Shown here in pieces: positions 1 to 12,600 of a stretch of 64,000 nucleotides of DNA. The notes under the pieces are model-generated. The model searched no databases, was not told the origin of the DNA, and saw only the letters and a program-made list of their open reading frames with translations. The stretch lies in the NCBI RefSeq assembly GCF_028009165.1, contig NC_079244.1:2480001-2544000 (forward strand), written 5' to 3'. The translations under genes and the position numbers were made by a program. This DNA comes from Akanthomyces muscarius. Taxonomy: Eukaryota; Ascomycota; Sordariomycetes; Hypocreales; Cordycipitaceae. The stretch's first letter is position 1. Every line of letters begins with the position of its first letter.

Positions 1-1343
1 CAGACCCTTGCCAAAGTTGAGCAGACCAAACACCAGGGAAGCCGAGTCGCCATTGCTCTTGCACACGTTGCTGCTCATGCGCGCCCACATGGCCGTGTAG
101 CCCGCGCCGAAGAAACCGTACGCGACGGCGAAGCACACCAGCAGCGCCAGCGAGCGCGCCAGCTGCCACATGGTGAGGCACGCGACGGCGGCGACGGCGA
201 CGGCCGTGGACGCCAGCACGTTGGTCGAGATCTTGCGGTCCGACAAGTAGCCAAACGCAAACTGGCCGCAGACCTGCGCGACGCTCATGACGGCGAGCAG
301 CACGGCGCCGCTGCGCTCCCCGAGGCCCAGCGCGCTCGCGTACGACGGCAGGTACAGTGCGGGGAAGAAGTAGCCGAAGCCCTGCAGGACGTTGGACACG
401 GAGTACATCCAAAAGAGCTCGCTGCGCAGGAAGCGCCAGTCGGCCTTGGGGGCGGGCCCCTGGTGCTGCGCGACGGGCAGGCGGCCCTTGAGGAAGGGGA
501 TCATGGGCCCCGTGAGGACGACGAGCGCGACGGCGACGGCGCGCAGCGTCGTGGCGTAGCCGTAGCGGGCGAGCAGCGCCTGGACGATGAAGGGCATCAC
601 GGTGCCCGAGATGCCTGAGGCGCCGCACAGGATGCCGTAGGCCATGCCGCGGCGCGCGACCCAGTACTCGCTGACCATGTGCAGGATCGGGTAGTAGAAG
701 ATGAGGAAGCCCAGGCCGTATGCGACGCCCTGGGTGAGGATGAGCACCTCGAGGGTGGTGGCAAAGGAGCCTGCCACGAGACTAAGGATACAGACGGGCC
801 CTGTATTGAATTCGCGATTAGCTTTTGTGTTTACTTGTATAAATGTGGTTTTTTTTGTGCCACTTGGACAACGTACAGCCGATCCATATCATGGGCCGCA
901 GCCACTGCTGCTTGCGCTGGATCAGCGGCATCACGACGGGCGCGCCGAGGTAGCCCAGGCCAGAGGCAATGGTGCCGACGACGCCAATGTACCGATTGCC
1001 AGCAAATTCAGGAATGGTTGAGTAGTACTGCTGAAAGACACCATACGAGAGTGGGAAGCCTGCGCGTGTCTGGTTAGCCGAGAATCGCATCTCAGTGGCG
1101 GGGTTGTCAGGGCAGCTGCATACCCCAAAGGCAGGCTTCAAACATAAAAGCCGCCCATAAAAGCCGCCAGGCGGCGATTCCGCCATCGACTGGTGGCAGG
1201 TGCTGCTCGACGCGGTCTCCAGCGTCGTCGAGCAGAATATCGTCCCGAGTCTCGGCCTCGGCTCCGGCTCTCGCTGTCGTCGCGACCGACGCCACCGGCG
1301 TGTCGGCAGCTTTCCGGCGCTCAGATAATGCTACGCTGTCCAT
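1..1343 (-). CDS. MFS transporter, monocarboxylate-transporter-like (partial, C-terminus outside window)
   Basis: Major facilitator superfamily permease of the fungal MCT-like group, expected to move a small organic acid or related solute across a membrane; the substrate cannot be read. Exons are 1343-1124, 1059-877 and 800 to beyond base 1. Both introns have clean GT...AG ends (GTATGC and GTACGT donors), and splicing joins the reading frame exactly. About 401 residues are visible. A hydrophilic N-terminus of about 50 residues is followed by the first membrane helix (AAWRLLWAAFMFEACLWG), then further helices, the loop WVARRGMAYG after a helix pair, and a central cytoplasmic loop near KGRLPVAQHQGPAPKADW. 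These match the MCT layout of two six-helix halves. The final helices and stop lie left of the window. The family is clear, the substrate unknown. Confidence 0.85.
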
Positions 1344-3931
1344 TTTTCGCTCGACGTCTCGGGTCTAGATACTTAAAATGCAGAGCTCGGTTTAGACATG
1401 CTTAAATTAAAGAACGTGGTGGATCATTTATGTCATAAATAAGTTTTCCGCGCTGATGCACGTGCTTACGGCTAGCTGATCTTGAGGAATCTCGGTATCC
1501 ATCGAATAGAGACTAGCAATGTTTACAAGCACATGTTCTACTAGTAGTTATCATAGCCGGCATGAAATGTACAGAATTTTATAACAACTCGATTCAATGT
1601 GAATCGTTCCAAAGCGCAAGTATACGGTCCTTATCACACAATCTCACCCTCGTCCAGTTGGCATTTTCAAGTCTAGCTCAGGGCGATTGCATGCTTTTAC
1701 TGCACGCAGCTTTACTTCTGAAATGTGACTTTTTAATACACTCAGGGAAATATTTAAAGAATACACTTGCACATATAGAACTGTAGAAATGAGATGGTGT
1801 ATGACGACAGTGCGCAGAAAGATGCACCGGAACTTGGCAGCATCTGCCGGCTCGCGAGACTTGACTTGCAGCACCTGGGATCCTATTCTGCCAAAAATGT
1901 AAACCCTTTTAAAAAGAGATGCGCCGTTCAGTTTCTCTCATTCCGCCTCCTGGGATGCGAACAAGACGATACTCTTCCGCTACGGATCCAACACGGCTCG
2001 GCTTGAGCATTTCACAGCCGACTAGGTTCATACCACTATTGCTGCCACTGACGGACACCCTCGTTGCGATTATCATAATGCCAGGCAATGCCCTTTCATT
2101 TGTTTGGTCCAGATGTCTGACCGATACTTGAGCACTCATGTTTCAAAGATGGCCAGCCACCGAATGTGCCTCGCATCAATGCCGTCAACAGCCACGTATT
2201 CTGCGGGGAAAAGCCGCCATTGTGTTTGTGCCTTTTGCCAAGTGCTAGAAATACAAGAACTTTTGTCAGATCTCAGGGCCAAAGTCTTTGATATATGAGA
2301 ATGAGCAACGGCCGCGTATATATAACCATGCACCCATAATGACCATGCCGAACGTTACCTGTCACAAAATTACGCCTCTCAGCTGTGTACAGGGCGGATG
2401 TGGTCTCAGCGCCACAGTCTCCTCTCGGGGGGGAAACAAAATGCGCAAAACAAAGCAGCCGTGGCGTTCTTTGTACATTGTCAAGTCAGCATTTTATTTT
2501 TATTGCATTTTATTTTTATTTTTTTGGTAGTCTTCTTATTGTGGTCGATAAATTGATGCACGCACAGACAAATCTCCATTGTTTTGCTTTTGCTTCGGAG
2601 CTTCGTCATCTTTCTCGAAGCAATCAATGGCTATCTATTGTGGGAAGTTCGGCGACTGGCGGTTTTAGCAGCTGTCAATTTCTTTTTTCTCCTCGGGTTG
2701 TTTCTTTTTCCTGTCTGCCTGCGGCATCGATGGCGTTCTGCAATCCAACGAGGGGCCGAGACCATTGGGAGGCGCAGGGCCAGCTGGGGCGCGCCGCTGG
2801 AAAATCAATAATTTGAAATAGTCCTTGCTGCATGTGGCTTGCGGTTGGCACATGGTAGGGATGCGCGCTGGTTCCTGAAAATCCTCTACATGCCGACATG
2901 GCGCGGCACAACGGGTAGTGTCTGCCATATTACCTTGCAGGACTTCTTTGCGGGGATTGGTCCGTATGACTTTGAGTAAGGATGCGGCAGCACAACCAGC
3001 CACGACTAGGGAAGCTTTCTCGGATTGCTGGTCAGAGGCCTGAAATGATGCACGCCTCGTTTCTTTCACCCCGCCCGCCGCCACTGTGGTGTATCATCAC
3101 ACTCGCGTGTTGTGCACATGGCCCAGAAACCCGTCACCCACTGTGGGAAGACGCCCTGTATTCTTGTGTTACCGGTTATGCTGTTCAGCTGTTTAACTGG
3201 GCGGTCCAGGTAATACCAGTAAAGTCTATTTATCGTACCGTCGCGCGGTTCCACCAGTTTTCCCCGTAATATAAGGAGACGCCTCACCCCGTCCCCTTTG
3301 TCTTCTTTTACTGTGCTTTGCTCTTGCGCAGTAACCAATATCGTTAGTCTTTGTGCATCTTTTCAAAGAGAAGAAAAGCAAGGTGTAGTCTCATCAGGTT
3401 ACATGCTACCACTGACATCGCCGTCTTTGTGGGAGCCAACCACTAGCGTCGTCCCAAGAAAGAACGGCGCTGGGCTACGGAGTCGCGAACTGTCTGTGCG
3501 AAGCCGCCGCGCACTCCTGGTGCAGCTACAGCCAGGCTATTGTTTTACTGATACGGCCCTCGTCCACTACGCATTCGCCCACAAGTCGGTCTTTCCTTGA
3601 CTCGTCTGGCCTTGAGCAGCTCAAAAACATCTCATCGCGGTCTCATTTCGCTCTCGCTTTCGCCTCTTCATATCAACTCCACAGGGTTTTTGTCACATCG
3701 TTACCCAAAGACGCATTTTGCTTTGTTGGCGTGCTAGAATCGCGACTCCAGACTGCGGCATCCTAGGCAGTGTCGCAGATTGTCGATCATTGCTAGGTCT
3801 GCCCAGCAGCGGCGATCCATCGACAGCACCAACACCCGAAATTGAATTTCCTCCTGGACGGCACGATATACCATATTTGCGCTCTTGCCGGAATTTTCAC
3901 TTGACATCACACACAAAGGCCGCCAGTCGAG
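1344..3931. other. Intergenic region, about 2.6 kb
   Basis: This lies between the divergent MFS transporter and the small unknown gene at 3932. Open frames here are short, overlap each other and resemble no family I know. T-rich stretches at about 2490-2530 and 2680-2710 look like ordinary intergenic sequence. The last few hundred bases presumably hold the promoter and leader of the gene at 3932. Confidence 0.6.
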
Positions 3932-4441
3932 ATGGCATCGCGGAACATGGCTCCTCCGAATGAGCCCCGAAGCATGTCGCGACAACCGCTGCATCGAGCC
4001 TCGGGGTCTACCAGCACAGCGAGCAGCAGCTCCGACTACAAAGCTTTCCAGGCCGGCACACAGAGACTGCGCTCCAGCAGCGCCGGCGGCGGCGGCGGTG
4101 ACAAGAAGAAGTGGCTGGGCTCGTTGAAGGACTGGCTGTCGGTCAGCGAGCCGTCGGCGCAGGCCATGAAGACGCAGAAGCGCGATACGTTCAAGAAGCA
4201 CGGCGTGGACCCCAAGGACCCGGCCGCGGCGGCCAAGATGCACCTCCCGCTGGGCACGCTGCCGCCGGGCGCGACGACGTCGACGTCGGGGCCGACGCCG
4301 GAGAAGCGGCTGGCCAAAGAGCTGCAGAACCGGCCGCACTATCTCAAGCACGGGTCAACGCAGTCGGTGTCGAGCGGCAGCTCGTCGACGAGCGCGCCCA
4401 GCATCCGAGAGATCAACCATGTGGCACCGTGGGAGAATTGA
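3932..4441 (+). CDS. Conserved fungal protein of unknown function (169 aa)
   Basis: Single-exon gene. No enzymatic domain, signal peptide or membrane segment is visible. The N-terminal 60 residues are low-complexity and rich in Ser, Thr and Gly (including GGGGG). The core, about residues 63-115, is charged and looks structured: WLGSLKDWLSVSEPSAQAMK, then KKHGVDPKDPAAAAKMHLP. The C-terminus is again Ser-rich and ends APWEN. From memory this core with its SEPSAQAMK and KDP..AAKMHLP motifs recurs in uncharacterised sordariomycete proteins, but I cannot test that here. The ATG at 3932 is the first in frame, with a purine at -3. An AATAAA-like signal lies near 4677. A real gene is likely; function unknown. 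Confidence 0.7.
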   Translation: MASRNMAPPNEPRSMSRQPLHRASGSTSTASSSSDYKAFQAGTQRLRSSSAGGGGGDKKKWLGSLKDWLSVSEPSAQAMKTQKRDTFKKHGVDPKDPAAAAKMHLPLGTLPPGATTSTSGPTPEKRLAKELQNRPHYLKHGSTQSVSSGSSSTSAPSIREINHVAPWEN

Positions 4442-5534
4442 GCAGTGGCTGCTTGCTGCTGCTGCACGACGACGTATGCGTGACGCGGGAGGAAGTGGCA
4501 TAATGGCGCCGCCCGAGTCAAGGCTGCACATGCAGTGTCTGGACCGGGTCGGCAGTGTACTTTTATTTAGATACCCGCCTTGCAAATGGGCTTTTGATGC
4601 ATGAGCGCTGCAATATGTATTGGCATTTTACTCTTGATGATGCTGTATGACGTGAAAATGTGCTACACGTTGTGGAAATAAATGACGTGAAAGGGTGGTG
4701 ATTTTGTCAAACTCACAGGATAGCTGCGAAGCAACTTGCTCTTTGGCTCCATTACTTTGAAAAGGTCTTGCTTAGAGATCCTAATAAATCCGCTGTCGGT
4801 GTGATGGGAATGTGACAAATTCGGCGCCACGGGTACCAGTCACGTACCAAGAGAGAAGGCCGCTAACAGTGCCGCTAACTCAAGAGCTTGCCTGCCTTGC
4901 CTGCCAACTCAGTCACTCCGCTTTGTGCTGATTGGTTCTCAAGCTAGGTATAGCTCAAGCAAAGTAGTGAGTGCACTGGTTGCATACTGGTACAGCAGTG
5001 GGACGAGACGATGGTAGTGGATGGCGGATGGCCGCCTCGACAGTTGTGATCAACGACGAGCAGCGAAGCAAAACTAAAGACTTTATATACCAATAAATCA
5101 CTCTCCGTGTGCTACATACATCCATGGAATATTGAATCGATCGCCGTGACCCTGTCTGCTATTGTTTTGCCTTGTAGGAGGCAATGTCCTGCTAGCAGCG
5201 ATCGGGGCTCTCCACTGCGGGCGAATGACGTCTACATTTCTGCGCAGAGCCTGTTTCCGTGCACCTCGCTGCGACGAACCAAGGATAGCGTAACCGGCAT
5301 TTCATGCACCGGCACCAGAAACCTTAATGGCCTGACGAGGCCTCCTCGAGTCTTCCTCTAGGAATCGTCTCACCTTCTTGCTCCTTCACATCTTTTTTCG
5401 TAGTGCTTGGTCTACAGTCATTCCGATAGGCTGTTCCCGTTGAGCATACACACTCAACTCCTACAGCCTGGGATCGCCAGCAAGCACATCGGATCGTCTA
5501 CGCCACCAGATTCGACCTGCGATAGCCCTTCATC
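4442..5534. other. Intergenic region, about 1.1 kb
   Basis: This holds the 3' end of the gene at 3932 and the promoter and leader of the membrane protein at 5535. No credible ORF or RNA gene is seen. Confidence 0.6.
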
Positions 5535-7182
5535 ATGTCGCCGTCCATCAAGAGCACCGATCGGTCGCGCGGCGCCGCGTCTGCCGACGACGATGACATC
5601 AACACGCTCCCGCCCGACGAGCACACCCGCCTGTTGCCAAACCGTGTCGACTCGAGCCGCGGTATGCTCACGCCCGACGACCCCGCCGTGACGCCCTACA
5701 ACCTCTGGAGCATCCGCCTGCTGCGCTGGGTCACCGTCATCTTCACGCTCGTCACCTTTTTCTGGTGGGTGATTGTGCTCGTGTCCACGTTTGCGACGCT
5801 GCCCGGCTTCCACGTCCGCGGCGGCGGCTTCTACGCGTATGGCTTCACCAGCTTGGCTCTTGCTAACATGCTCTTCACGCTTCTCTTCTTCGAGATCCCG
5901 GCGCAAGCAGTCAGAATCCTGTCTCTTGTCATGGCAGTAAGTCAAATCACATATGAAGCGAAAGAAAAAAAAATCCCCCCTTCTCGAGTCTAGAGCTAAT
6001 GTTGTCCAGTTTGTGCTCATGGTCGACATGATTATCCTGGTGGCTGTGCAAAAGACAAGGTACGAGGAAGGCATGGTGGGCATCGTGAGTGTCACCTGGG
6101 CGCTCCTCTTGAGTCTCTGGACGATTTTAGTCGACAGGACGGTGAAATGGGGCAAGGCTGAAGAGGAGGAGCGTCTGACGGGCCGCGCCGAGACGCGCCG
6201 CACCCTCAGTCAGTGGCTCGCCGTGCTCCTCTCCAGCGTCGGCTACACCATTATGGTGATTGCCTCTGTCCTCATGGCGCTCACTATTGTTATCCGCGCT
6301 CTGGATGCCAAGTTTGCGCAGCCCGGAACGCTGCATTGGGTCGACGGCGGCAAGTATCGCATTCATGTCTACTGCCAGGGCAATGTCACGGCCTTTGACG
6401 GCTCCAAGCACACAACGGTTTTATTCGAAGGCGGCGAGCGACCTGTGGAGGATGGCCTTTGGCAGTTTGCAAACGAGGCCCTCGACAGCGGTTCCATTGG
6501 CCGCTACTGCTTCGCGGATCGTCCTGGCGTCGCTTGGTCTGACACGGCGCCGTCGCCTCTTTCTGCTGGGTTCGCCGTCGACGCACTCAGCGAGGCTCTC
6601 GCCGCGGCCGGTGAGCGCGGTCCTTGGGTTCTCGCCAGCGCTGGCATTGGGTCGCTGTACTCTCGCGTCTTCTCCGCCCGCCACGGCCGCGACGTCCACG
6701 GCATCCTCCTCATCGACCCTTTGCACGAGGACCTGCTCGCGCCCCTAGCCTCGTCCTCGCGCGGCTTTCTGCTGTGGCTCCGAGGCATCCTGTCGCCCCT
6801 CGGTCTGGACCAGCTCCCCGGCGCCCTCTTCCAGGGCCGGACGAGCCAGGACCGCGTGTACGGGCGGTCGGTGCAGCAGACGAGCAAGAACATCTTTGCG
6901 CGGCTGCAGGAGAGCCTGGTACTTAACTCGTTCACCAAGCGTGACGTCGGCAGCAGCAGGCAGATCCAGGACCGCAGCGTGCCGCTGGCCGTCATCAGCT
7001 CGGGCCAGCACATCAAGAAGGACCACGGGTGGGAGTCCAAGCAGCGCGACCTGACCAAGCTAACGGACAAGCTACTCAAGTGGGATATTCTGGACGAGGC
7101 TCCGCCGCACGTTTGGAAGACGGAAGCTGGACGCGATAAGATGGAGGCGCGCCTGAGGCAGCTGTTGAGAGGCAAGGCGTAG
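5535..7182 (+). CDS. Polytopic membrane protein with degenerate alpha/beta-hydrolase-like domain
   Basis: Exons 5535-5936 and 6010-7182 (donor GTAAGT, acceptor CCAG) give 524 residues. After a polar N-terminus of about 55 residues come several hydrophobic segments, roughly at 61-86, 100-120, 128-147, 156-175 and 203-230. A soluble domain from about 245 onwards has an alpha/beta-hydrolase layout: VLFEGG, YCFADRPGVAWSD, WVLASAGIGSLYSRVF at 340-355, and LLIDPLHED at 367-375. Aligned without gaps on the usual GHSxGGLYAR elbow, the expected Ser nucleophile falls on Gly346, so the domain may not hydrolyse anything. S344 is an alternative, but then the residue two before it is Leu rather than Gly. 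Fungal homologues are often named mitochondrial integral membrane protein; I cannot confirm the location. Function unknown. Confidence 0.8.
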
Positions 7183-9637
7183 ATGTGGAGGCTCTACCTT
7201 CGACAGCAAGCACGATTTGACTTTTTTTTTTGGAAATTTTCTTCCATTTTTATTTCTTGCCATCGAGTTTCAGCTTGTGTGTTCTGTGCGGGCGTGTGTG
7301 TCTTTTTACTTTGTGGTATAGGCAGAGTTTGGGCTATGAGACGGCGCCACGATGCCACGATCGATAATACGCACCAGAGTAATAAATAATCAGTCCTTAA
7401 TAATGCCGCCTTGTCCAGTTCTTTCAAAGTTGTCTGTAAATTGTCAGTGGATCTATACGAGTAAATGAAACAAAGATTACTGCGCCGGTTTTCTCGCAAG
7501 AGGCAAAGCGTCGATCACTCGAGTGAATTTCGGGTCATTGGGAGTGAGGAGTAGAGGAGTAACTGTGTGCTGGCGCTCGGCCTATTTTTAGTAGCAAATG
7601 GAGCGTGAATAAGGGGACTCGGCTCTCAAAGGGTAAGCTGGAGCAAGCCTATTTTGCCTTGGAACATGGCGAAAAAAAAAAAAGGCGCAATCTGCATCTC
7701 GCCTGTGCCTCGCCGTCGTGTACACTGCATTGCCATTGCAACACCAGTCTCGGCCCAGCAACCGGGCAGTGGCTCAGCATGCAGCGCAGGTGTTTCCTAC
7801 ACGTGACGTCAATGGTGCATTAGTTGACGCGCCTTTGGGGAGAAGGAGGCTTGGAGTAAGAGGATGAGTTGCGACGTGGCGCCTGGGGCTACCAGGCTAG
7901 CAGACGGACGGGCTGCAAGGTCGGAACAACGAGAGAGGCAGAACTCTGCACACCGGAATGATGGGTGTAATTACGGTACTACAATGCAGCATGGCTGGGT
8001 GGTGTCAATATGCTCATTCCACGTGTACTTGCAGAGGAAGATGGTACAAGAAAGATGTATGCGTGCTGCGCTGTCCCGTCATGCTGCGCCTAAAAATAAT
8101 TTGAGTAATCACCGGCCCAGATCCGTGACAGACCCCGGGGAGAGGGATGTTGCTCGATACGAGGCCGACTACTGGTACCTAGGCAGCGGAGAGATTTGGC
8201 TTTTGGCGGACGAAAATAGGCTGAAAACTAGATTCCTTTGCTGAAAGACCCATCCATGTTTTTATGGAAATTCCTGCACCATCATTTGGCTAATGAAAGA
8301 CACATTGGCCCAACAGAGGGAGACGATGCCCTGGAAACTTGGAAATTAAAGCCTGGAGGAAAGCCCCAGCAACCTAAGCCGCCTAGGGCCATTCTAAAAC
8401 AGGGCTCTGGGCTGGCCCGCAGGCTACCTAAGTGCTAAGGTAGCTTCAGTGGATGTTCCGCGGCTCCACGCCCCCAACTTGGGGCTGCCGCTGGATCCCT
8501 CGAAAGGGAAAGCCCACGGCCCAATTCTGCCCAACAGCGGGCGTCTTACAGTGGGCGGGCGTAGCAGGCTTTGGGGACCGCCAGGCACTTGCTGCAGCAG
8601 CGTCATTGCTGGCAGGTAGAGGTACCTACTGACCTACTGAAGGACAACCCCAGCCACAGCAGTTCATAACAATACCTAGGTAGGTAGGTATCAGGAACGA
8701 CTGTCGACTGCTCATCTCTATGCGGCTGCAGGTCCTGCTAGGCTTTTCTCATGTAGATTCCTCTCTGTTGCTGTTTTTTTTTTCTCTCTCTTAACATCTC
8801 AGTCTCAGCTTCCAGCCGCTCCCGCACCGGCCAGAACATACCCTGGGGTGCTGGCCAAGGTACAACTTACCGCCTGCCTACCTTGGCTCAATTTGTGGCT
8901 AGTGCACTCACTGGCGGCAGCACCCACTGCACCACTGGCAGCGCCCTCAGTCCACCACAACACAACCTTTGTCAAGCCACGACGGCCAGCAACAACTCTC
9001 TCACCTCTACCTACCAAGTAGAACCACATTACCACACCCCCCTCCTCTTCCTCCTCCCCCGGCCTGGAATACTCAACCCCCATCCACCACTTCTTTTTTT
9101 CCAATTTACATGTTTCAATCTCGCGTCTTCGTGCATCACGGCACCTTGGCTCATTTGCACTCTCGCTCCCGTACCATCCAGTAACCGCCCCCCTGCCACC
9201 CTGGCCTCGATCCGCCGTGCGCCTCCCAGCGATACCCGCGTTCGTTGTTCTCTCGTCACGCGAACCACCCACGCCCGCGCAGAACCTCCAACGTCTTTTT
9301 TATTATTCCTCTCGCGCAGCAATTTTTTCCGAGACCGGCCAGCATCGCCATTCGCTAGCGTTCTTGATCCCACGCTCATGAATACGTCACAATATTCGCA
9401 ATTGGCATTCTATACCCGCAGCTTTCCTTTCCTTTTCCACCGGCGCCCGCAGCCGAGCAGATGCAGACCGCTCCGTCACTAACCCCTCTCCGCACCAATC
9501 TTGAACCGCTTTCGCGCTGAGCCGACGAGAGGGATACATCACGAATTGAGGATACAACAAGTCCACGTCTTTCTTTTTTTACTACAAATACCGCTCGCAT
9601 CGCTGAGCGTGGCGCCTCTTGACACCGCTGCGCCTGG
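7183..9637. other. Intergenic region and lrg1 leader, about 2.45 kb
   Basis: No credible coding gene. Notable content is the TAGG-type repeat near 8673-8690, an imperfect inverted repeat at about 8424-8445 (arms GCTACCTAAG and CTAAGGTAGC), and long pyrimidine-rich tracts from about 8770 to 9110. Such tracts commonly mark promoters and transcription starts in filamentous fungi, which suggests that lrg1 has a leader of several hundred bases. Confidence 0.55.
8673..8690. repeat. TAGG-type tandem/palindromic repeat
   Basis: The sequence TACCTAGGTAGGTAGGTA carries three tandem GGTA units after a TACCTA half, so it is partly self-complementary. A related perfect palindrome occurs at 47377, and shorter GGTA runs occur at about 24897-24912. 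Confidence 0.85.
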
Positions 9638-12600
9638 ATGCCAGTCAACATGGCAGCCGATTCCGCTAACAATGGGCTGCCAGCCGATCTGGCCCATGGC
9701 GACAACAACCACCCCGTCACCGATGCTGGGGATAGATCCTGGCCCTCCGCCGACCGACAGACTCCCGACAGCAGCCACAAGCTGAGGCTGACAAATTCCA
9801 ACCCAAGTCCGTCGTTGCCTGGCTCACTGCAAGGTGCCCCCTGGCACGAGGAGGCCCCTCGAAAGAGCAGCGAGAGAAACAGGTCGCGCCAGAGAAGCGG
9901 GCGCTCCGCCAGCGGCCAGGTTCGTACTTGCAAAAAGTGCGGCGAGCCCTTGACTGGCCAGTTTGTTCGTGCTCTCGACGGCACCTTTCATCTCGACTGC
10001 TTCAAGTGTAGAGTATGTTGCTCCCAGCCTCACCCCATGCGTTGTCGCGAACGCATGTGTTCCTTCACCGCCAAACCACTGCGCTTGCAGACCTGCTAAC
10101 CAGCTGTGTGTAGGATTGCGGTGAAATTGTAGCCTCCAAATTCTTCCCCGCGGACGATGAGAACGGCGAGGGCCAGTATCCCCTCTGCGAAACCGACTAC
10201 TTCAGACGCCTGGGCCTCCTTTGTTACCAGTGCGGCGGCGCCCTGCGCGGTTCATACATAACGGCTCTGGACCGCAAATATCACGTCGACCACTTCACCT
10301 GCTCCATGTGCGACACAATATTCGGTGCCCAAGACAGCTACTACGAACACGATGGCAATGTCTACTGCCACTACCATTATTCCACTAGATTCGCCCAACG
10401 ATGCAACGGCTGCCAGACTGCCATTCTCAAGCAGTTCGTCGAGATTTTCCGTAATGGCCAGAACCAGCACTGGCACCCCGAGTGCTACATGATTCACAAG
10501 TTCTGGAACGTTCGCCTCGGCCAGGCTTCAGACAATCCTCAGCCACCGCTTGACATGGCCGACCCTGCGGATAGAGAATTAATCCGCGTCGACGAAGAGC
10601 GCATGGAAGATAAAGTATACCGTATATGGAGTGTCTTGTCGACGTTTGAGGAATCGTCTGCAGCCTGCATTTCAGATATGCTCCTTCATGTCAGCAATGG
10701 ATCCTACGTCGATGGTGTACTCGTGGCCAAGCGCTTCATCTGGCATGTTGAGATTCTGTTTCGTTCGGCGGACAGATTAGATCAACTGATCACGCAGAAA
10801 TGCGAAAAGGGTACGTCATCTTTAATTCATATACACGCCCGTATACTTACAAGAGTAGGCATGTCATATGGGCGTGAGGCAAAGCTGCTCTGCAAAAAGA
10901 TTGTGTCCTTCTTTTCGCTCCTGTCGAAAACGCAAGACGCCGATGCGCGTAAACTTGGTGTCACCCAGGAACTCCTCTCACTCGTTACCGGATTGGCACA
11001 CTACCTTAAACTCTTGATCCGTATCTGTTTGCAGGGTGCCCTGCGATTCGAACGCGAGACGCAGGATAGCGACGGTCTTCATCAGTTCCTCGACGATCTC
11101 AACGATTTTGAGTCGTTCAAGAATGACGAGACATCAAACATGATTGATGGCCGTCTCGCTGCCAAGGACTCGGACCACTGCGGCGTCTGCAGACGATCTG
11201 TCGAGGACGAATGCGCGACGAGCGGCGATTTCAGATGGCACTTGACCTGCATGCGATGCTCGAGATGTGGTCGTGAACTTGGCCGTGCGCTCGTTGAAGC
11301 GTGCTACAACACATTTGATCGCAAGATCACATGTACAAATTGCGCGCTGCCGCAGCAGTCTGAAGCATCTCTAGCCCTCGAGTACGTCTCAAAGCTACAG
11401 CAGTATGTGTTTCTACTCAAGGTCGCACTTGCGCGACTGCTGGACATTCTCCGAAGCAACGGCACGATCCCATATGCTCCAGGCGAAAAGCCCGCTAACG
11501 GGCTTGCTGCCGATCGCCCCAACTTTGGCGCGGACAACCGATCCAAGTCGTATTCTGCGACTGGAGATAAGGAGCATCATCGGGAATCGACGTATGGGGA
11601 TACGTTGAACGAGGTTCGGCGGCTTAGGAGCACGCGTCTCGATCGACATCTTTCATCCAGCGTCAGGCATGCCCGCACATCTAGAGTTATGGATACTGAT
11701 GGGCGCGGCCCGCGCGCTGAATCGCCTGCCCAGGGCGAGATCAAGCACGCACCTCAAAACTCTACAGACATGATGTTTGGGCAGAATGATGCCATCACAC
11801 TCGACGACATCCCCCGTATTGTCGCCGTAGAGCAATCCAAGGAGCAGCAGCAACGAGAATTGGCTCAAGAATCCCGACGACCCGCTATGGCCGACACTGG
11901 CATTACCACGCGCCACCAGAGAACCTTGTCTGCCAGTCAGAACCAAGATGTGCGCGCGCCTGATCCGCTGCAGACAAGACTTGTCCGCAAGTTCTTCCCA
12001 GAGCTTTCCGCACTCGAATACTTCAATGTTCGGCACTTGGCAGTGCTCACAATGCAGCCCATGCTTGAGTCCGACTTCAGTCTCGATGAGCTATTGCTAT
12101 TTATCGAATCAAGGAAACAGACGTTCTGGAAGAACCTGGGCAAGGCTTTCAAGAACGACAAGAGCAAGAACGTGAAGAAGAAGGGTGTCTTTGGCGTGCC
12201 GCTCGAGGTCATTATTGACCGCGATGGTGCCGAATCGACGGACGGTGTCGGACCTGGCACTCTTCGTATTCCTGCCATTATTGACGACATTATTTCCTCT
12301 ATGCGCCAAATGGATCTCTCTGTCGAAGGTGTTTTCCGAAAGAATGGCAACATTAAAAAGCAGCAAGAGATGGTTGATCGCGTCAACAACGAAGGCTGCG
12401 ATCAAATCAACTTCATGGAGCAGCCTGTGATCCAGCTCGCGGCTATCCTGAAGCGTTATCTTCGCGATCTGCCCGACCCGCTGATGACGCACAAACTTTA
12501 TCGGCTCTGGATTGGCGCCGCCAAGATTCCCGATCCCGCCAGGCGCAAGCAGTGTCTGCACTTGACGTGCTGCCTGCTACCCAAGAGCCACCGTGACTGC

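Noticed and set aside
1344..3931. Search for a further gene or transposon remnant
   Set aside because: No frame carries a recognisable motif, and no terminal repeats or target duplications were visible by eye.
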